Of a DNA stretch of 43,008 bases, positions 1 through 7,111 are shown one piece after another. The translations under genes and the position numbers were made by a program. The number at the start of each line of letters is the position of its first letter. Positions within the stretch are counted from its first letter, which is position 1. The notes under the pieces were generated by a model, which had not been told where the DNA came from, made no database searches, and worked only from the letters and a program-made list of their open reading frames with translations. The stretch lies in NCBI GenBank assembly GCA_910578255.1, contig CAJTQM010000010.1:1-43008 (forward strand). Reading direction: 5' to 3'. This DNA comes from an uncultured Oscillospiraceae bacterium (GTDB lineage Bacteria; Bacillota; Clostridia; Oscillospirales; Ruminococcaceae).

Positions 1-395
1 AAAAAGAGTTTGAACTGATCCGGATAACCAAGGATATTTTAAAAGCGGTGGAAGAGTCCGGGGTAAAAAACGGGGTGGTCTACGCGATCACGGCCCACAC
101 AACCACCGGAATTCTGGTCAACGAAAGCCTGGCTTGCCTGGAGGTGGACATCGAGCAGAAGTTGGAAGAGTTGGTGCCGACCTTTGCGTCTTATAACCAC
201 AACCACTTTCTGCCGTCGTATGGGGCCATCGGTTGCAACGCGCCGGGGCACCTAAAGTCGATGATCTGCGGCAACCACGCGGTATTCCCGATCGTAGACG
301 GGCATGTGGTGTGCGGCAACGCGCAGGATGTGTACTTTGGGGAGTTTGACGGCATTCAGCGCCGCAAGGTTTACATCACCGTTATGGGCGAATAA
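1..395 (+). CDS. YjbQ family protein (UPF0047), 5' end outside the window
   Basis: The reading frame is open from the left edge, so the start lies outside the window; the GTG at 48 is only an internal Val codon. The visible part covers about 130 residues. It shows the family signature HTTTGILVNE near the start, a conserved NHNHFLPSYG-like segment, and the C-terminal YFGEFDG...RRKVYITVMGE strand. Members are small trimeric beta proteins, and some have weak secondary thiamine-phosphate synthase activity; the physiological role is unsettled. An intrinsic terminator follows directly, so this is the last gene of its transcript. The family call is firm; the biochemical function is not. Confidence 0.88.
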   Translation, partial: KEFELIRITKDILKAVEESGVKNGVVYAITAHTTTGILVNESLACLEVDIEQKLEELVPTFASYNHNHFLPSYGAIGCNAPGHLKSMICGNHAVFPIVDGHVVCGNAQDVYFGEFDGIQRRKVYITVMGE

Positions 396-406
396 AAAAC
401 GCGAAG

Positions 407-440
407 AAAAAGGCTTTGGGATTTTCCCAAAGCCTTTTTT
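407..440 (+). terminator. Intrinsic terminator after the YjbQ-family gene
   Basis: A 14-bp stem (AAAAAGGCTTTGGG with its complement) closes a short ATTTT-type loop and ends in a run of T, 12 bases after the stop codon. The A-rich 5' arm gives it a T-rich tail in the other direction too, so it may also stop the convergent queT transcript. Confidence 0.85.
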
Positions 441-503
441 GCAGTTTTAAAGGGCAAAGCCCAAGCGGCAGCGCCTCCACCAAAGCGAACCGTTATTTTG
501 TCT

Positions 504-1034
504 TTATTTTTGCCCGAAGAGTCTTTTGTCAAGGCCCTTTTGCTCCAAAACCCATACCAGCAAAACCCCCAGGATCAGACAGGGAATCACCTGCCCCAGC
601 GTCACCGACACCGCGCAGGTCCAGAATACATCCCACTGAAAGCTGCCGGAAAGCCAGGTCAACTCCAGGCCGATGACCAGCCCATTGATGAAAATCGGCG
701 GCAGCGCCGACGCAATCGCCAGTTTCTTAATCCGTATATCGCGCAAAAGCCAGGTCAGTATGGCGGCAATGAGGGTGGCAAGCGTGCCAAACAGGATATC
801 CACCGGCATGGTAAGGCCCATAGCCGCGCCGACCAGGTTGGTTAACAGACAGCCGACGCTCACGCCGTAAATACCCAGAGGGGACAGCACCGGCAAAAGG
901 GTTAGACATTCCGCCACACGAAGCTGCACCGCTCCAAAGGAGGCCAGCGACAAAGCCAGACTCACGGCGGTGTAGACAGCGGCGATCATCGCCGAGATGG
1001 CGATGGCTCTTCCGTTTAATGATTTCATTTTCAT
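504..1034 (-). CDS. queT: QueT-family queuosine-precursor ECF transporter substrate-binding membrane protein
   Basis: The 176-residue hydrophobic protein has about six predicted membrane segments. It carries the QueT pattern: an N-terminal AAVYTAVSLAL segment, then FGAVQLRVAECLTLLPV, then a PVDILFGTLATL stretch. QueT proteins are S components of energy-coupling factor transporters and bring in queuosine precursors such as preQ1; the shared EcfA/EcfT parts are not in this window. The preQ1-I-like riboswitch directly upstream independently supports the substrate. Two ATG codons, at 1034 and 1028, follow the GGGAGG site with spacings of 3 and 9 bases, so the second is the better start by spacing. 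Homology to QueT is clear; the substrate is inferred. Confidence 0.9.
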   Translation of the reverse strand: MKMKSLNGRAIAISAMIAAVYTAVSLALSLASFGAVQLRVAECLTLLPVLSPLGIYGVSVGCLLTNLVGAAMGLTMPVDILFGTLATLIAAILTWLLRDIRIKKLAIASALPPIFINGLVIGLELTWLSGSFQWDVFWTCAVSVTLGQVIPCLILGVLLVWVLEQKGLDKRLFGQK

Positions 1035-1037
1035 TTT

Positions 1038-1080
1038 CCTCCCGTAGTTTTTCTTTATAGTCAGGTTCTTGCGACTGACT
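1038..1080 (-). promoter_or_regulatory. preQ1-I (queuosine) riboswitch
   Basis: On the minus strand a 6-bp stem (AGTCAG at 1080-1075 with CTGACT at 1064-1059) encloses the loop TCGCAAGAAC. It is followed by the A-rich tail TATAAAGAAAAACTAC and then the GGGAGG ribosome binding site of queT. This is the layout of type I preQ1 aptamers: a short P1, a loop containing TCGCA, and an A-rich tail that folds back as a pseudoknot. Because the tail runs into the Shine-Dalgarno sequence, ligand binding would be expected to block translation. A separate GC hairpin (CCG..CCGG with CCGGCGG, about 1096-1118) lies upstream in the same leader and is not explained. No covariance model was run. Confidence 0.78.
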
Positions 1081-1130
1081 GTCCCGGGTGGATTCCGCCG
1101 GTTTCACGCCGGACGGTCGGGGCGTTTTTT

Positions 1131-1159
1131 ATTGTACCCGTTTTGCTCTTGGGACGCAA
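1131..1159 (-). promoter_or_regulatory. Sigma-A type promoter for queT
   Basis: On the minus strand TTGCGT (1159-1154) and TACAAT (1136-1131) are 17 bases apart. Initiation would fall near 1125, giving a leader of about 90 bases that contains an extra hairpin and the preQ1 aptamer. Confidence 0.55.
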
Positions 1160-1270
1160 GAGGCGATAAGCCTTACGATCCCCGAAAAAAGATGGAAGCG
1201 TCCCGGTATTTGTGATAGAATCAAGGAAAGTTATACAAAGCAAAGAAAGTTTTTTTAAGGAGAGGATTTT

Positions 1271-1603
1271 ATGGCGGTTATGGTGCATATTTATTACAGC
1301 GGAACCGGCGGCCGCGCCAGAAAATTCGCGGAAGAGATGATCTCCAGCGGGGTGGTCCGTCAGATTCGCGCAGAAGAGGGAAACCTGCGGTACGAATACT
1401 TTTTTCCCATGGATGACAAGGAGACGGTGCTTTTGATGGATGTCTGGCGGGACCAGCAGGCAATCGATGTCCACCACGCCTCGCCGATGATGGGGAAAAT
1501 CGCCGCGCTGCGGGAAAAGTACGATCTGCATATGAAAGTTGAGCGGTATGTGCCGGACGAAACGGCAATCCCCGCCAAGGACAAGGCGTTTGTCAGGGAA
1601 TAG
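1271..1603 (+). CDS. Putative quinol monooxygenase, ABM-domain protein
   Basis: This 110-residue protein has the size and pattern of single-domain antibiotic-biosynthesis-monooxygenase (ABM, YgiN-like) proteins. It shows an N-terminal beta strand (MVHIYYS), a helix with the KFAEEMISS stretch, a central EGNLRYEYFFP strand, a LLMDVWRDQQAIDVHHASP segment matching the E.W....A...H..S pattern, and a C-terminal VERYVPDE strand. Such proteins form ferredoxin-like dimers and act on quinones or small redox-active molecules without an obvious cofactor. The ATG at 1271 is preceded by AAGGAGAGG. It is a single gene, divergent from queT, and the substrate is unknown. Confidence 0.78.
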   Translation: MAVMVHIYYSGTGGRARKFAEEMISSGVVRQIRAEEGNLRYEYFFPMDDKETVLLMDVWRDQQAIDVHHASPMMGKIAALREKYDLHMKVERYVPDETAIPAKDKAFVRE

Positions 1604-1653
1604 CGATGCCGGAACAAAAGAAAAAAGCCGCTTTTTTTCATCCTGCCAAAGCT

Positions 1654-2676
1654 TTATAATAGCTGCCCCAGCGCCTCGACATCCTCCGGACGGGTGGCCC
1701 AGCTGGTGACAAAGCGGACAATCGTGTGGTTTTCGTCCTGCGGCGCCCAGACGCTGAAGGATACCTTTTGCGCCAGCTTTTCCATCTGACCGTTTTCCAG
1801 GATGACAAACTGCTGATTGGTGGGGGACTTCAGGTAGAAGAGGTACTGCTTTTGCTCAAAAACGCGGACCAGCTTTTGGGCTGCCTCCATCGCGCGCTCG
1901 CCGATGCGCCAGTAAAGCCGGTCGGTAAACAGCGTGTCGAACTGAAGGCCCAAAAGCCACCCTTTGGCCAGCAGCGCCCCATGCTGTTTGACATGGGTGA
2001 AAAAATGCGCCGGCGCTTTTTGGGGGAAAACCACCGCCTCGCCGAACAGCGCGCCGACCTTGGTGCCGCCGATGTAAAACGCGTCGCAGCATTGGGCGAG
2101 CACCGGCAATGTCACGTCGGTTTCCGGGCTGACCAGACCGTAGCCCAGCCGGGCTCCGTCCAGATACAGCCGAAGAGAATATTCCCGGCAGACGGAGGAA
2201 AGGTCCTCTAACTCCCCCTTGGTATAAAGGGTTCCGTATTCCGTCGGGTGGGACAGGTACACCATCCCGGGAATGACCATATGATCATAGGTTTCGTCCT
2301 GGTAAAAAGCCTTGAGATACGCCTTTAGCTGTTCGGCACTGATTTTGCCCTGGCGGTGGGGCAGCGTCAGCACCTTGTGGCCGGTGTGCTCGATAGCGCC
2401 GGCCTCATGGGCGGCGATGTGACCGGTATCCGCCGAAAGCACCCCTTCGTAAGGGTGCAGCAGGCTGTTGATAACGGTCGCGTTGGTCTGGGTGCCGCCA
2501 ACCAGAAAAAAGACATCTGCCTGGGGAGACTGACAGGCCGCGCGGATTTTTTCCCTGGCACTTTCGCAGTACCGGTCGGACCCATAAGGCGCCTGCGGCT
2601 CCCGATTGATGTCCGACAGGCGTCTTAGAATCTCTTCATGGGCGCCCTGGGAGTAATCGTTTAGAAAACAAAGCAT
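1654..2676 (-). CDS. Low-specificity threonine aldolase-like PLP enzyme
   Basis: The 340-residue protein follows the beta-eliminating-lyase/threonine aldolase plan of fold-type I PLP enzymes. N-terminal NDYSQGAHEEIL matches the family opening, FLVGGTQTNATVI (57-69) is the phosphate-binding and substrate loop, YLDGARL (171-177) holds the cofactor-contacting Asp, and FYIGGTKVG (200-208) carries the candidate Schiff-base lysine K206. The expected reaction splits threonine or allo-threonine into glycine and acetaldehyde. Length is normal. A purine-rich AAGGAGGAAAA site precedes the ATG. Paralogues with other beta-hydroxy amino acid substrates cannot be ruled out from sequence. Confidence 0.85.
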   Translation of the reverse strand: MLCFLNDYSQGAHEEILRRLSDINREPQAPYGSDRYCESAREKIRAACQSPQADVFFLVGGTQTNATVINSLLHPYEGVLSADTGHIAAHEAGAIEHTGHKVLTLPHRQGKISAEQLKAYLKAFYQDETYDHMVIPGMVYLSHPTEYGTLYTKGELEDLSSVCREYSLRLYLDGARLGYGLVSPETDVTLPVLAQCCDAFYIGGTKVGALFGEAVVFPQKAPAHFFTHVKQHGALLAKGWLLGLQFDTLFTDRLYWRIGERAMEAAQKLVRVFEQKQYLFYLKSPTNQQFVILENGQMEKLAQKVSFSVWAPQDENHTIVRFVTSWATRPEDVEALGQLL

Positions 2677-2762
2677 GACTTTTCCTCCTTCTCAGTCCTT
2701 TCGTTTCGCATCATAGACAATTATAAACCGAATACGAAAAAAGTAAAAGAATCTTTGCGTAA

Positions 2763-2801
2763 AAAGAACGGGGCTTTATTTTCGACGGCTAAACCGCCCC
2801 G
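2763..2801 (-). terminator. Terminator of the marR operon
   Basis: On the minus strand CGGGGC (2801-2796) pairs with GCCCCG (2774-2769) and is followed by TTCTTTTT. The loop is large (about 21 bases) and includes a small GGTTTAGCC hairpin. It lies about 45 bases after the stop codon of the gene at 2847-3275. Confidence 0.6.
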
Positions 2802-2846
2802 CCTTCTTTCGATTGCGGCTGGATTTTAACAAAATCAATTACCCGA

Positions 2847-3275
2847 TTATTTTAGATCCGCGAGATGGAAGCTTTCGGTTTTCAGATTACAATAATACCG
2901 TCCCTTTGTCGCCGTAAATTTCAATACACAATAGTCCGGATCGGTTACCCCCAGCTTATAATAGATGATATCCCCCGGATGCCAGAGTTCTTCCTTTATT
3001 TTTATGTCGTGCAGGATCTCCACTGTGCCGACGAGCATAAGACCCTCATACTTAAAGCGATCTCTGCGATAAAAATAGAGACTTGCCTTTGGTTTTTTTA
3101 AAAACTGTTGCGCCCGCAGAGAAGACGTATTGGTGGAAAAATAAAAAGAGTCCCCCTCGATTTTGCCTGGAGAAAACACGGCCTTTATGTTCGGAAAACC
3201 ATCTTCGTCGACAGAACCGATAAAAGCCGTTTTTTGTTTTTTGATCCATTCGACCATATTTTCTTTTGTTTTCAT
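2847..3275 (-). CDS. Pyridoxamine 5'-phosphate oxidase family protein
   Basis: The 142-residue protein looks like a split-barrel flavin-binding protein of the PNPOx-like family. It begins with a helix followed by KTAFIGSVDEDGFPNIKAV, then DSFYFSTNTSSLRAQQFLKKPKASLYFY, then RYEGLMLVGTVEI-like and YCVLKFTATKGRYYCNL strands. Members bind FMN, haem or F420 or degrade small molecules; true pyridoxamine oxidase activity is unlikely at this length. The gene lies 30 bases after the marR gene on the same strand, which suggests that the regulator controls it, perhaps as a stress or detoxification unit. The substrate is unknown. Confidence 0.82.
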   Translation of the reverse strand: MKTKENMVEWIKKQKTAFIGSVDEDGFPNIKAVFSPGKIEGDSFYFSTNTSSLRAQQFLKKPKASLYFYRRDRFKYEGLMLVGTVEILHDIKIKEELWHPGDIIYYKLGVTDPDYCVLKFTATKGRYYCNLKTESFHLADLK

Positions 3276-3305
3276 AGAAAAAATCCTCCTCGTTAAAAAT
3301 GTATT

Positions 3306-3734
3306 TCATAGATACTCTGACAAGGTTTTCAGTATCCGGGCAAGATACTGCTCAAATTCTTTTTGCTCTTTTTCGGAAAATCCCTGATAAAACAGCGCAT
3401 TCATTTGCTGGGATACAGTCTCATATTTTGCCTGTAGGGATTTTGCGTACTGTGTAAGCGACACAATGGTCTGCCTGCGGTTTTGAGGATTGATCCTCCT
3501 TTCCACAATCCCTTTGCGGACCATGCCATCGATTACAACGGACACCGTATTTTTCGCCAGCGAGGTTTTTTGGCTGATTTCGCTGATGGTAAGGCGATCT
3601 GTTTTCCATAAAACAAACAGGATTCTTCCTTGCCCCCCGCTTATTTCAATGCCGTTTTTTAATAATAGCCTTTCAAAAATTCGCTCCTGAAGCTGTTTGA
3701 TTTGTGTGATGTAAAATCCGCCTTTTGTTTCCAA
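3306..3734 (-). CDS. MarR family transcriptional regulator
   Basis: The 142-residue protein has a winged helix-turn-helix in the middle: LTISEISQKTSLAKNTVSVVIDGMVRKGIVERR (about 49-81), followed by the wing NPQNRRQTIVSLT. N- and C-terminal helices would form the MarR dimer interface. The start is called at TTG 3734 because no ATG is available in frame before the conserved part, and the ribosome binding site is weak (GATGG), so the exact start is uncertain. It heads a two-gene operon with the PNPOx-like gene. A perfect 14-bp palindrome just upstream is the likely self-binding site. Confidence 0.85.
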   Translation of the reverse strand: METKGGFYITQIKQLQERIFERLLLKNGIEISGGQGRILFVLWKTDRLTISEISQKTSLAKNTVSVVIDGMVRKGIVERRINPQNRRQTIVSLTQYAKSLQAKYETVSQQMNALFYQGFSEKEQKEFEQYLARILKTLSEYL

Positions 3735-3754
3735 CTTGTCACATCCATCTAATT

Positions 3755-3774
3755 AGAATAATTCTATATAGAAT
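3755..3774. promoter_or_regulatory. Palindromic operator candidate upstream of marR
   Basis: ATTCTATATAGAAT at 3761-3774 is a perfect 14-bp palindrome, and an overlapping AGAAT-A-ATTCT at 3755-3765 repeats the same half-site. The pair lies 21 to 40 bases upstream of the marR start, where a promoter would be expected, so autorepression by the MarR protein is a reasonable inference. Confidence 0.55.
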
Positions 3775-3954
3775 AATTTTAGTCTACCAGGAACTTTTAT
3801 AAAAAGCAAGCAGAAAATACAAATGCATTTTTGAAAGTTGCTTGCATTTCGGGTCCGTAGCGCTTGAAAAAAGCCGATCCTGCCTTCCCCTTTACCCGGC
3901 GCGGTGTTTTGTGTATAATAAAGCATATGGAAAAACGGAAAGGCGGTATCGAAT

Positions 3955-4905
3955 ATGGAATGGACCGAGGCTTCCATCTACACCTCCAGCGAGGGGGTGG
4001 AACTTTTGTGCGGAAAGCTGCTGGAGTTGGGGATCAGCGGTTTTGCGATAGAGGATCCCCGGGACTTTCGGGAATTTTTAGAAGAGACTACTCCTCACTG
4101 GGATTATGTGGACGACAGCCTGATGGCTTTAAAGGACGCGGAAACCCGTGTTATCGTCTATCTGCCCAAAAACATCCAGGGCGGCGAGATGCTGGCGGCG
4201 GTCCGCGCAATGGTCGCCCAGCAGAAGGCGGAGGACAGTGAAGGGCGGATGGGCCGGCTGGAAATTTCCTGCGGCAGCCTTTTGGAGGAGGACTGGGAGA
4301 ACAACTGGAAGCAGTATTATAAGCCGATGCGGGTGGGCCGGCGGCTGGTGGTCGTCCCCTGCTGGGAGACCTATCAAAAGAAACCGGACGACGTCATCCT
4401 AAAGCTGGACCCGGGAATGGCTTTCGGCACCGGCGCCCACGCCACCACCCGGCTGTGCATGGAACTTTTAGAAGAGTCGGTAACCCCTGGCTGTGCCATG
4501 CTGGACGTAGGCTGCGGCAGCGGGATTCTGGCTGTCTGCTCGGTGCTTTTGGGCGCGAAAAGCGCCGTCGGGGTGGACATTGACGAACTGGCCGCCAAAA
4601 TCGCCGGGGAGAACGCCGCTTTAAACGACGTGTCCGACCAGACCCGCTTTATCCAGGGGGACCTGACCGAAAAAATCAGCGGACAGTTTGATGTAGTCTG
4701 CGCCAATATTGTTGCGGATGTCATTATCCGCCTGTGCCCGTCCATTCCCGCCTTTTTAAAGCCTGACGGGGTGTTTTTGGCCTCCGGTATCATCGACGAG
4801 CGGTCGGTGGAGGTAGAAAAGGCCATACAGAAAAGCGGCCTTGTTGTCACCGACCGGCGGGAAGAGGGTGGCTGGGTGGCGCTGCGCTGCCGGTTGGGGG
4901 AATAG
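3955..4905 (+). CDS. prmA: Ribosomal protein L11 methyltransferase
   Basis: The 316-residue protein matches PrmA throughout. The N-terminal domain for L11 recognition opens with MEWTEASIYTSSEGVE, and the catalytic domain follows. DPGMAFGTGAHATT (152-165) is diagnostic for PrmA, DVGCGSG (184-190) is the S-adenosylmethionine motif I, VDID (207-210) ends beta-2, and NIVAD (251-255) is motif IV. It methylates lysine and N-terminal amino groups of L11 in the cytoplasm. The next gene, rsmE, starts two bases after its stop, so the two ribosome-modifying enzymes are co-transcribed. A TATAAT at 3916-3921 is a possible -10 with no clear -35. Confidence 0.96.
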   Translation: MEWTEASIYTSSEGVELLCGKLLELGISGFAIEDPRDFREFLEETTPHWDYVDDSLMALKDAETRVIVYLPKNIQGGEMLAAVRAMVAQQKAEDSEGRMGRLEISCGSLLEEDWENNWKQYYKPMRVGRRLVVVPCWETYQKKPDDVILKLDPGMAFGTGAHATTRLCMELLEESVTPGCAMLDVGCGSGILAVCSVLLGAKSAVGVDIDELAAKIAGENAALNDVSDQTRFIQGDLTEKISGQFDVVCANIVADVIIRLCPSIPAFLKPDGVFLASGIIDERSVEVEKAIQKSGLVVTDRREEGGWVALRCRLGE

Positions 4906-4907
4906 GA

Positions 4908-5630
4908 ATGCCCAGATTTTATATCGCTCCCCCGTCCGGGGAGTTTGTAACTTTTTCGGGGGAGGACGCCCGCCACATCAGCCGTTCTTTGCGCATGGCG
5001 CCGGGAGAGACGTTGACTCTCTGCGACGGAACGGGCATGGATTATTCTGGTGTCTTGTGTCAGATCGACAGCCAGACCGTGACGGTGCGGATCCTGTCCC
5101 GCCAGCCCTGCAAAACAGAGCCGTCGGTCTTTGTGCGGCTGTATCAGGCGCTGCCCAAGGCCGATAAGATGGAATGGATTGTGCAGAAGGCGGTAGAGTT
5201 AGGAGTCGGGGAGATTGTTCCGGTGCTCACCGAACGGTGTATTTCCCGGCCGGACGAAAAAACAATGGAGAAAAAAAGAGACCGCTGGCAGAAAATCGCC
5301 GCCGAGGCCGCCAAGCAGTGCGGCCGCGGCCGGATTCCTGCGGTGCGCCCGCTATTGCGTTTTTCGGCCGCTGCCGAAGAACTGGGGCAGATGGAAAAGG
5401 GCCTGTTTTTGTACGAGAAGGGAGGTGTCCCTTTTCGGGAGGCGCTGGCCACACCCGCGCGGGAAATCGGTCTATTTGTAGGCGCCGAAGGGGGATTCTC
5501 CCCGCAGGAGGCGGCCGACGTCCAGCGGCTGGGGGCCTGCGCTGTCAGCTTAGGCCGCCGGATTCTTCGTTGTGAAACAGCGCCGTTGGCGGCGCTTTCG
5601 GTCTGCATGTACGAAACCGGCAATCTGTAA
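4908..5630 (+). CDS. rsmE: 16S rRNA (uracil-1498-N3) methyltransferase
   Basis: The 240-residue protein has the RsmE layout. An N-terminal PUA-like domain (MPRFYIAPP...EDARHISRSLRMAPGE) is followed by a SPOUT knot domain with KMEWIVQKAVELGVGEIVPVLTERC (88-111), GAEGGFSPQEA (192-202) and LGRRILRCETAPLAAL (215-230), the deep trefoil knot that binds S-adenosylmethionine. It modifies U1498 in the decoding region of the 30S subunit. It starts two bases after prmA, an arrangement common in Firmicutes. Length is normal for the family. Confidence 0.95.
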   Translation: MPRFYIAPPSGEFVTFSGEDARHISRSLRMAPGETLTLCDGTGMDYSGVLCQIDSQTVTVRILSRQPCKTEPSVFVRLYQALPKADKMEWIVQKAVELGVGEIVPVLTERCISRPDEKTMEKKRDRWQKIAAEAAKQCGRGRIPAVRPLLRFSAAAEELGQMEKGLFLYEKGGVPFREALATPAREIGLFVGAEGGFSPQEAADVQRLGACAVSLGRRILRCETAPLAALSVCMYETGNL

Positions 5631-5659
5631 AATAGCAAAAGGAGAAAGGGGGAAGTCTT

Positions 5660-6160
5660 GTGCGTGTCAGAAAACTTGGAAAGAGATGGGCCCGCGTTTT
5701 TTTTCCGCCGGTACTGGCGCTGGCGATCATCTGGGGCGGCGGCGTCTGCGCCAACGCGCTTCTGACCAGTCAGGGCGGCCCCAAGGCCAAAGAGATGATT
5801 TTGCAAACCGGCCAGGAGATCCGCTCTGCCAATCAGCTGCTGTTTGAAAAAAGGACCTACCGGATTTTCTATGATTATTCCATCGCTTTTTTAGACAGCG
5901 CCATCGCCTTTGACTTTTTTCCCAATTACGACCCGGCGGGCTTATGGAAGCTGATTCAGCATCTGCCGCAGCAGGTACAGGTGGAGAAGATCCTGTTTTC
6001 CTATAACTCCGTCAGCTTTTTTATCGCCACCGATTCTCCCCAGCAGCTACTGGCGCTTTTAGAATATTTACAAAACTGTGAACAATATTCGGCTGTTTTT
6101 TTCTATCCGGATACACTTTCCTCCGCCCCTTTTTCCGGAGAATTCTGCTGTTATTTTTGA
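5660..6160 (+). CDS. Hypothetical membrane-anchored protein
   Basis: I do not recognise this 166-residue protein. It starts at GTG 5660, with AAAGGAGAAAGGGGG 13 to 27 bases before. A basic N-terminus (MRVRKLGKRWARV) and one hydrophobic segment (about 14-33) suggest a signal anchor, with the remainder outside the cell. The rest has an alpha/beta pattern (QVQVEKILFSYNSVSFFIATDSPQQLLALLEYLQ) reminiscent of small extracytoplasmic domains in pilus-assembly PilN/PilO-type proteins, but that is only a shape comparison. It is 29 bases after rsmE and ends before a strong terminator, so it is probably the last gene of the prmA operon. Confidence 0.72.
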   Translation: MRVRKLGKRWARVFFPPVLALAIIWGGGVCANALLTSQGGPKAKEMILQTGQEIRSANQLLFEKRTYRIFYDYSIAFLDSAIAFDFFPNYDPAGLWKLIQHLPQQVQVEKILFSYNSVSFFIATDSPQQLLALLEYLQNCEQYSAVFFYPDTLSSAPFSGEFCCYF

Positions 6161-6181
6161 TCGATTTTTCGCCGGACCGCA

Positions 6182-6221
6182 AAAATCCCGCCCTTTTTTG
6201 GAAGAAAAAGGACGGGATTTT
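6182..6221 (+). terminator. Intrinsic terminator of the prmA-rsmE operon
   Basis: A long stem (AAAATCCCGCCCTTTTTT with AAAAAGGACGGGATTTT, one mismatch) lies 22 bases after the stop codon at 6160. T-rich arms on both sides make it usable in either direction. Confidence 0.75.
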
Positions 6222-6407
6222 ACATTCCGTAATACTTTGATAAATCATTCTGAGTTTCCACATTTTTCACATTGTTTTCAACAATTCACAAAAACAGACC
6301 GGATGTTTTCCACGAAAAAGCCGGGAAAAATGCAAAAATAGGCTCTTTTCCCCACCAATCAGGGAAAAGAACGGTGGAAATCGCGGTGGAGAAAGTGGAA
6401 ATTTGGG

Positions 6408-6508
6408 CAAAAAAAATCGCAGGCAACGGGCCTGCGGACAGATGAAAAAAGAAGAATTGATGATAAAGGAGGGGGGATTGACCGGAAACAGTACAATACA
6501 GTTTCCTG
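6408..6508 (-). ncRNA. Candidate small RNA with an anti-Shine-Dalgarno C-rich stretch
   Basis: The 486-base gap between 6161 and 6646 has no convincing protein gene. On its minus strand an extended -10 box (TGC TATAAT at 6523-6515) would start a transcript near 6508. A perfect 7-bp hairpin, CGCAGGC (6436-6430) with GCCTGCG (6424-6418), followed by eight T would end it near 6408. The transcript of about 100 nt opens with a GGAAAC/GTTTCC hairpin. It then has an unpaired C6 UCCUUU stretch (6476-6465), complementary to strong ribosome binding sites. C-rich loops of this kind occur in Gram-positive regulatory RNAs, so a trans-acting role is plausible but unproved. There is no good -35 box. Confidence 0.45.
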
Positions 6509-6646
6509 AGATTTATTATAGCATAACCAAGAAAATAATGGTGAACAAATTATGAACAACTTTCCTTTTCCGGGACAAAAATGCAAAAAGTCTTCCAAAA
6601 TATACCACTGAATTGGCTGCGGTTTTTGGCACAGGCCAAAGGAACA

Positions 6647-7111
6647 TCATCCCCGTTTTCTTTGCCGGGCAAAAAACGCGTCCAGCAAGGCCTTGCATTC
6701 TGCGGCCAGAACGCCGCCCTCATAGTCCGGGCGGCAGCCGTAAGGCAGATCGAACAGCCGCAGCATGCCGCAGACAGCGCCTTCCCTCGGATCGGGCGCA
6801 CCGTAAAACACCCGGCTGATTCGGCTGTTGATGATGGCGCCGGCGCACATGGCGCAGGGCTCCAGCGTTACATATAAATCGCACCCGTCCAGCCGCCAGT
6901 CGCCGCAGCGCCGGCAGGCCGCCTCAATAGCCAAAATCTCCGCGTGGGCTGTGGCGCTGTGGCTGGCCTGGCGCAGATTATGCCCTTTCCCCAGCACCTC
7001 TCCCTGCCGGACGAGCACCGCGCCCACCGGGATTTCGCCTGATTGGGCCGCGGCCTTTGCCTCTTCCAGCGCAAGACGCATATACCTTTCGTGGATGGAT
7101 TCCCGCTTCAT
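6647..7111 (-). CDS. tadA: tRNA-specific adenosine deaminase
   Basis: The 154-residue protein has the cytidine/deoxycytidylate deaminase fold with the TadA signatures. HAEILAI (56-62) supplies the zinc-ligand His and the catalytic Glu, PCAMCAGAI (85-93) supplies the two zinc-ligand cysteines, and GEIPVGAVLV lies near the N-terminus. It converts adenosine 34 to inosine in tRNA-Arg(ACG). Its ATG overlaps the stop of the upstream CPBP protease gene in an ATGA junction, so the two are translationally coupled. The C-terminal ALLDAFFARQRKR helix matches that of TadA. The function is firm. Confidence 0.95.
   Translation of the reverse strand: MKRESIHERYMRLALEEAKAAAQSGEIPVGAVLVRQGEVLGKGHNLRQASHSATAHAEILAIEAACRRCGDWRLDGCDLYVTLEPCAMCAGAIINSRISRVFYGAPDPREGAVCGMLRLFDLPYGCRPDYEGGVLAAECKALLDAFFARQRKRG

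Noticed and set aside
1045..1125. Resemblance of the queT leader to the 3' part of a cobalamin riboswitch (CCGG..GTGAAA..CCGG and AGTCAG...CCTGAC)
   Set aside because: The leader is far too short for a cobalamin riboswitch, and the TCGCA loop, A-rich tail and queT gene fit preQ1-I better.
1619..1640. AAAAAAGC-C-GCTTTTTT as a terminator between the ABM and threonine aldolase genes
   Set aside because: The loop would be a single base and the stem mostly A-T, so it is not a credible hairpin.
6478..6555. Possible 25-codon peptide frame starting at TTG behind AAAGGAGGGGGG on the plus strand
   Set aside because: There is no promoter in that orientation, no recognisable sequence and a non-ATG start; the minus-strand RNA reading is better supported.
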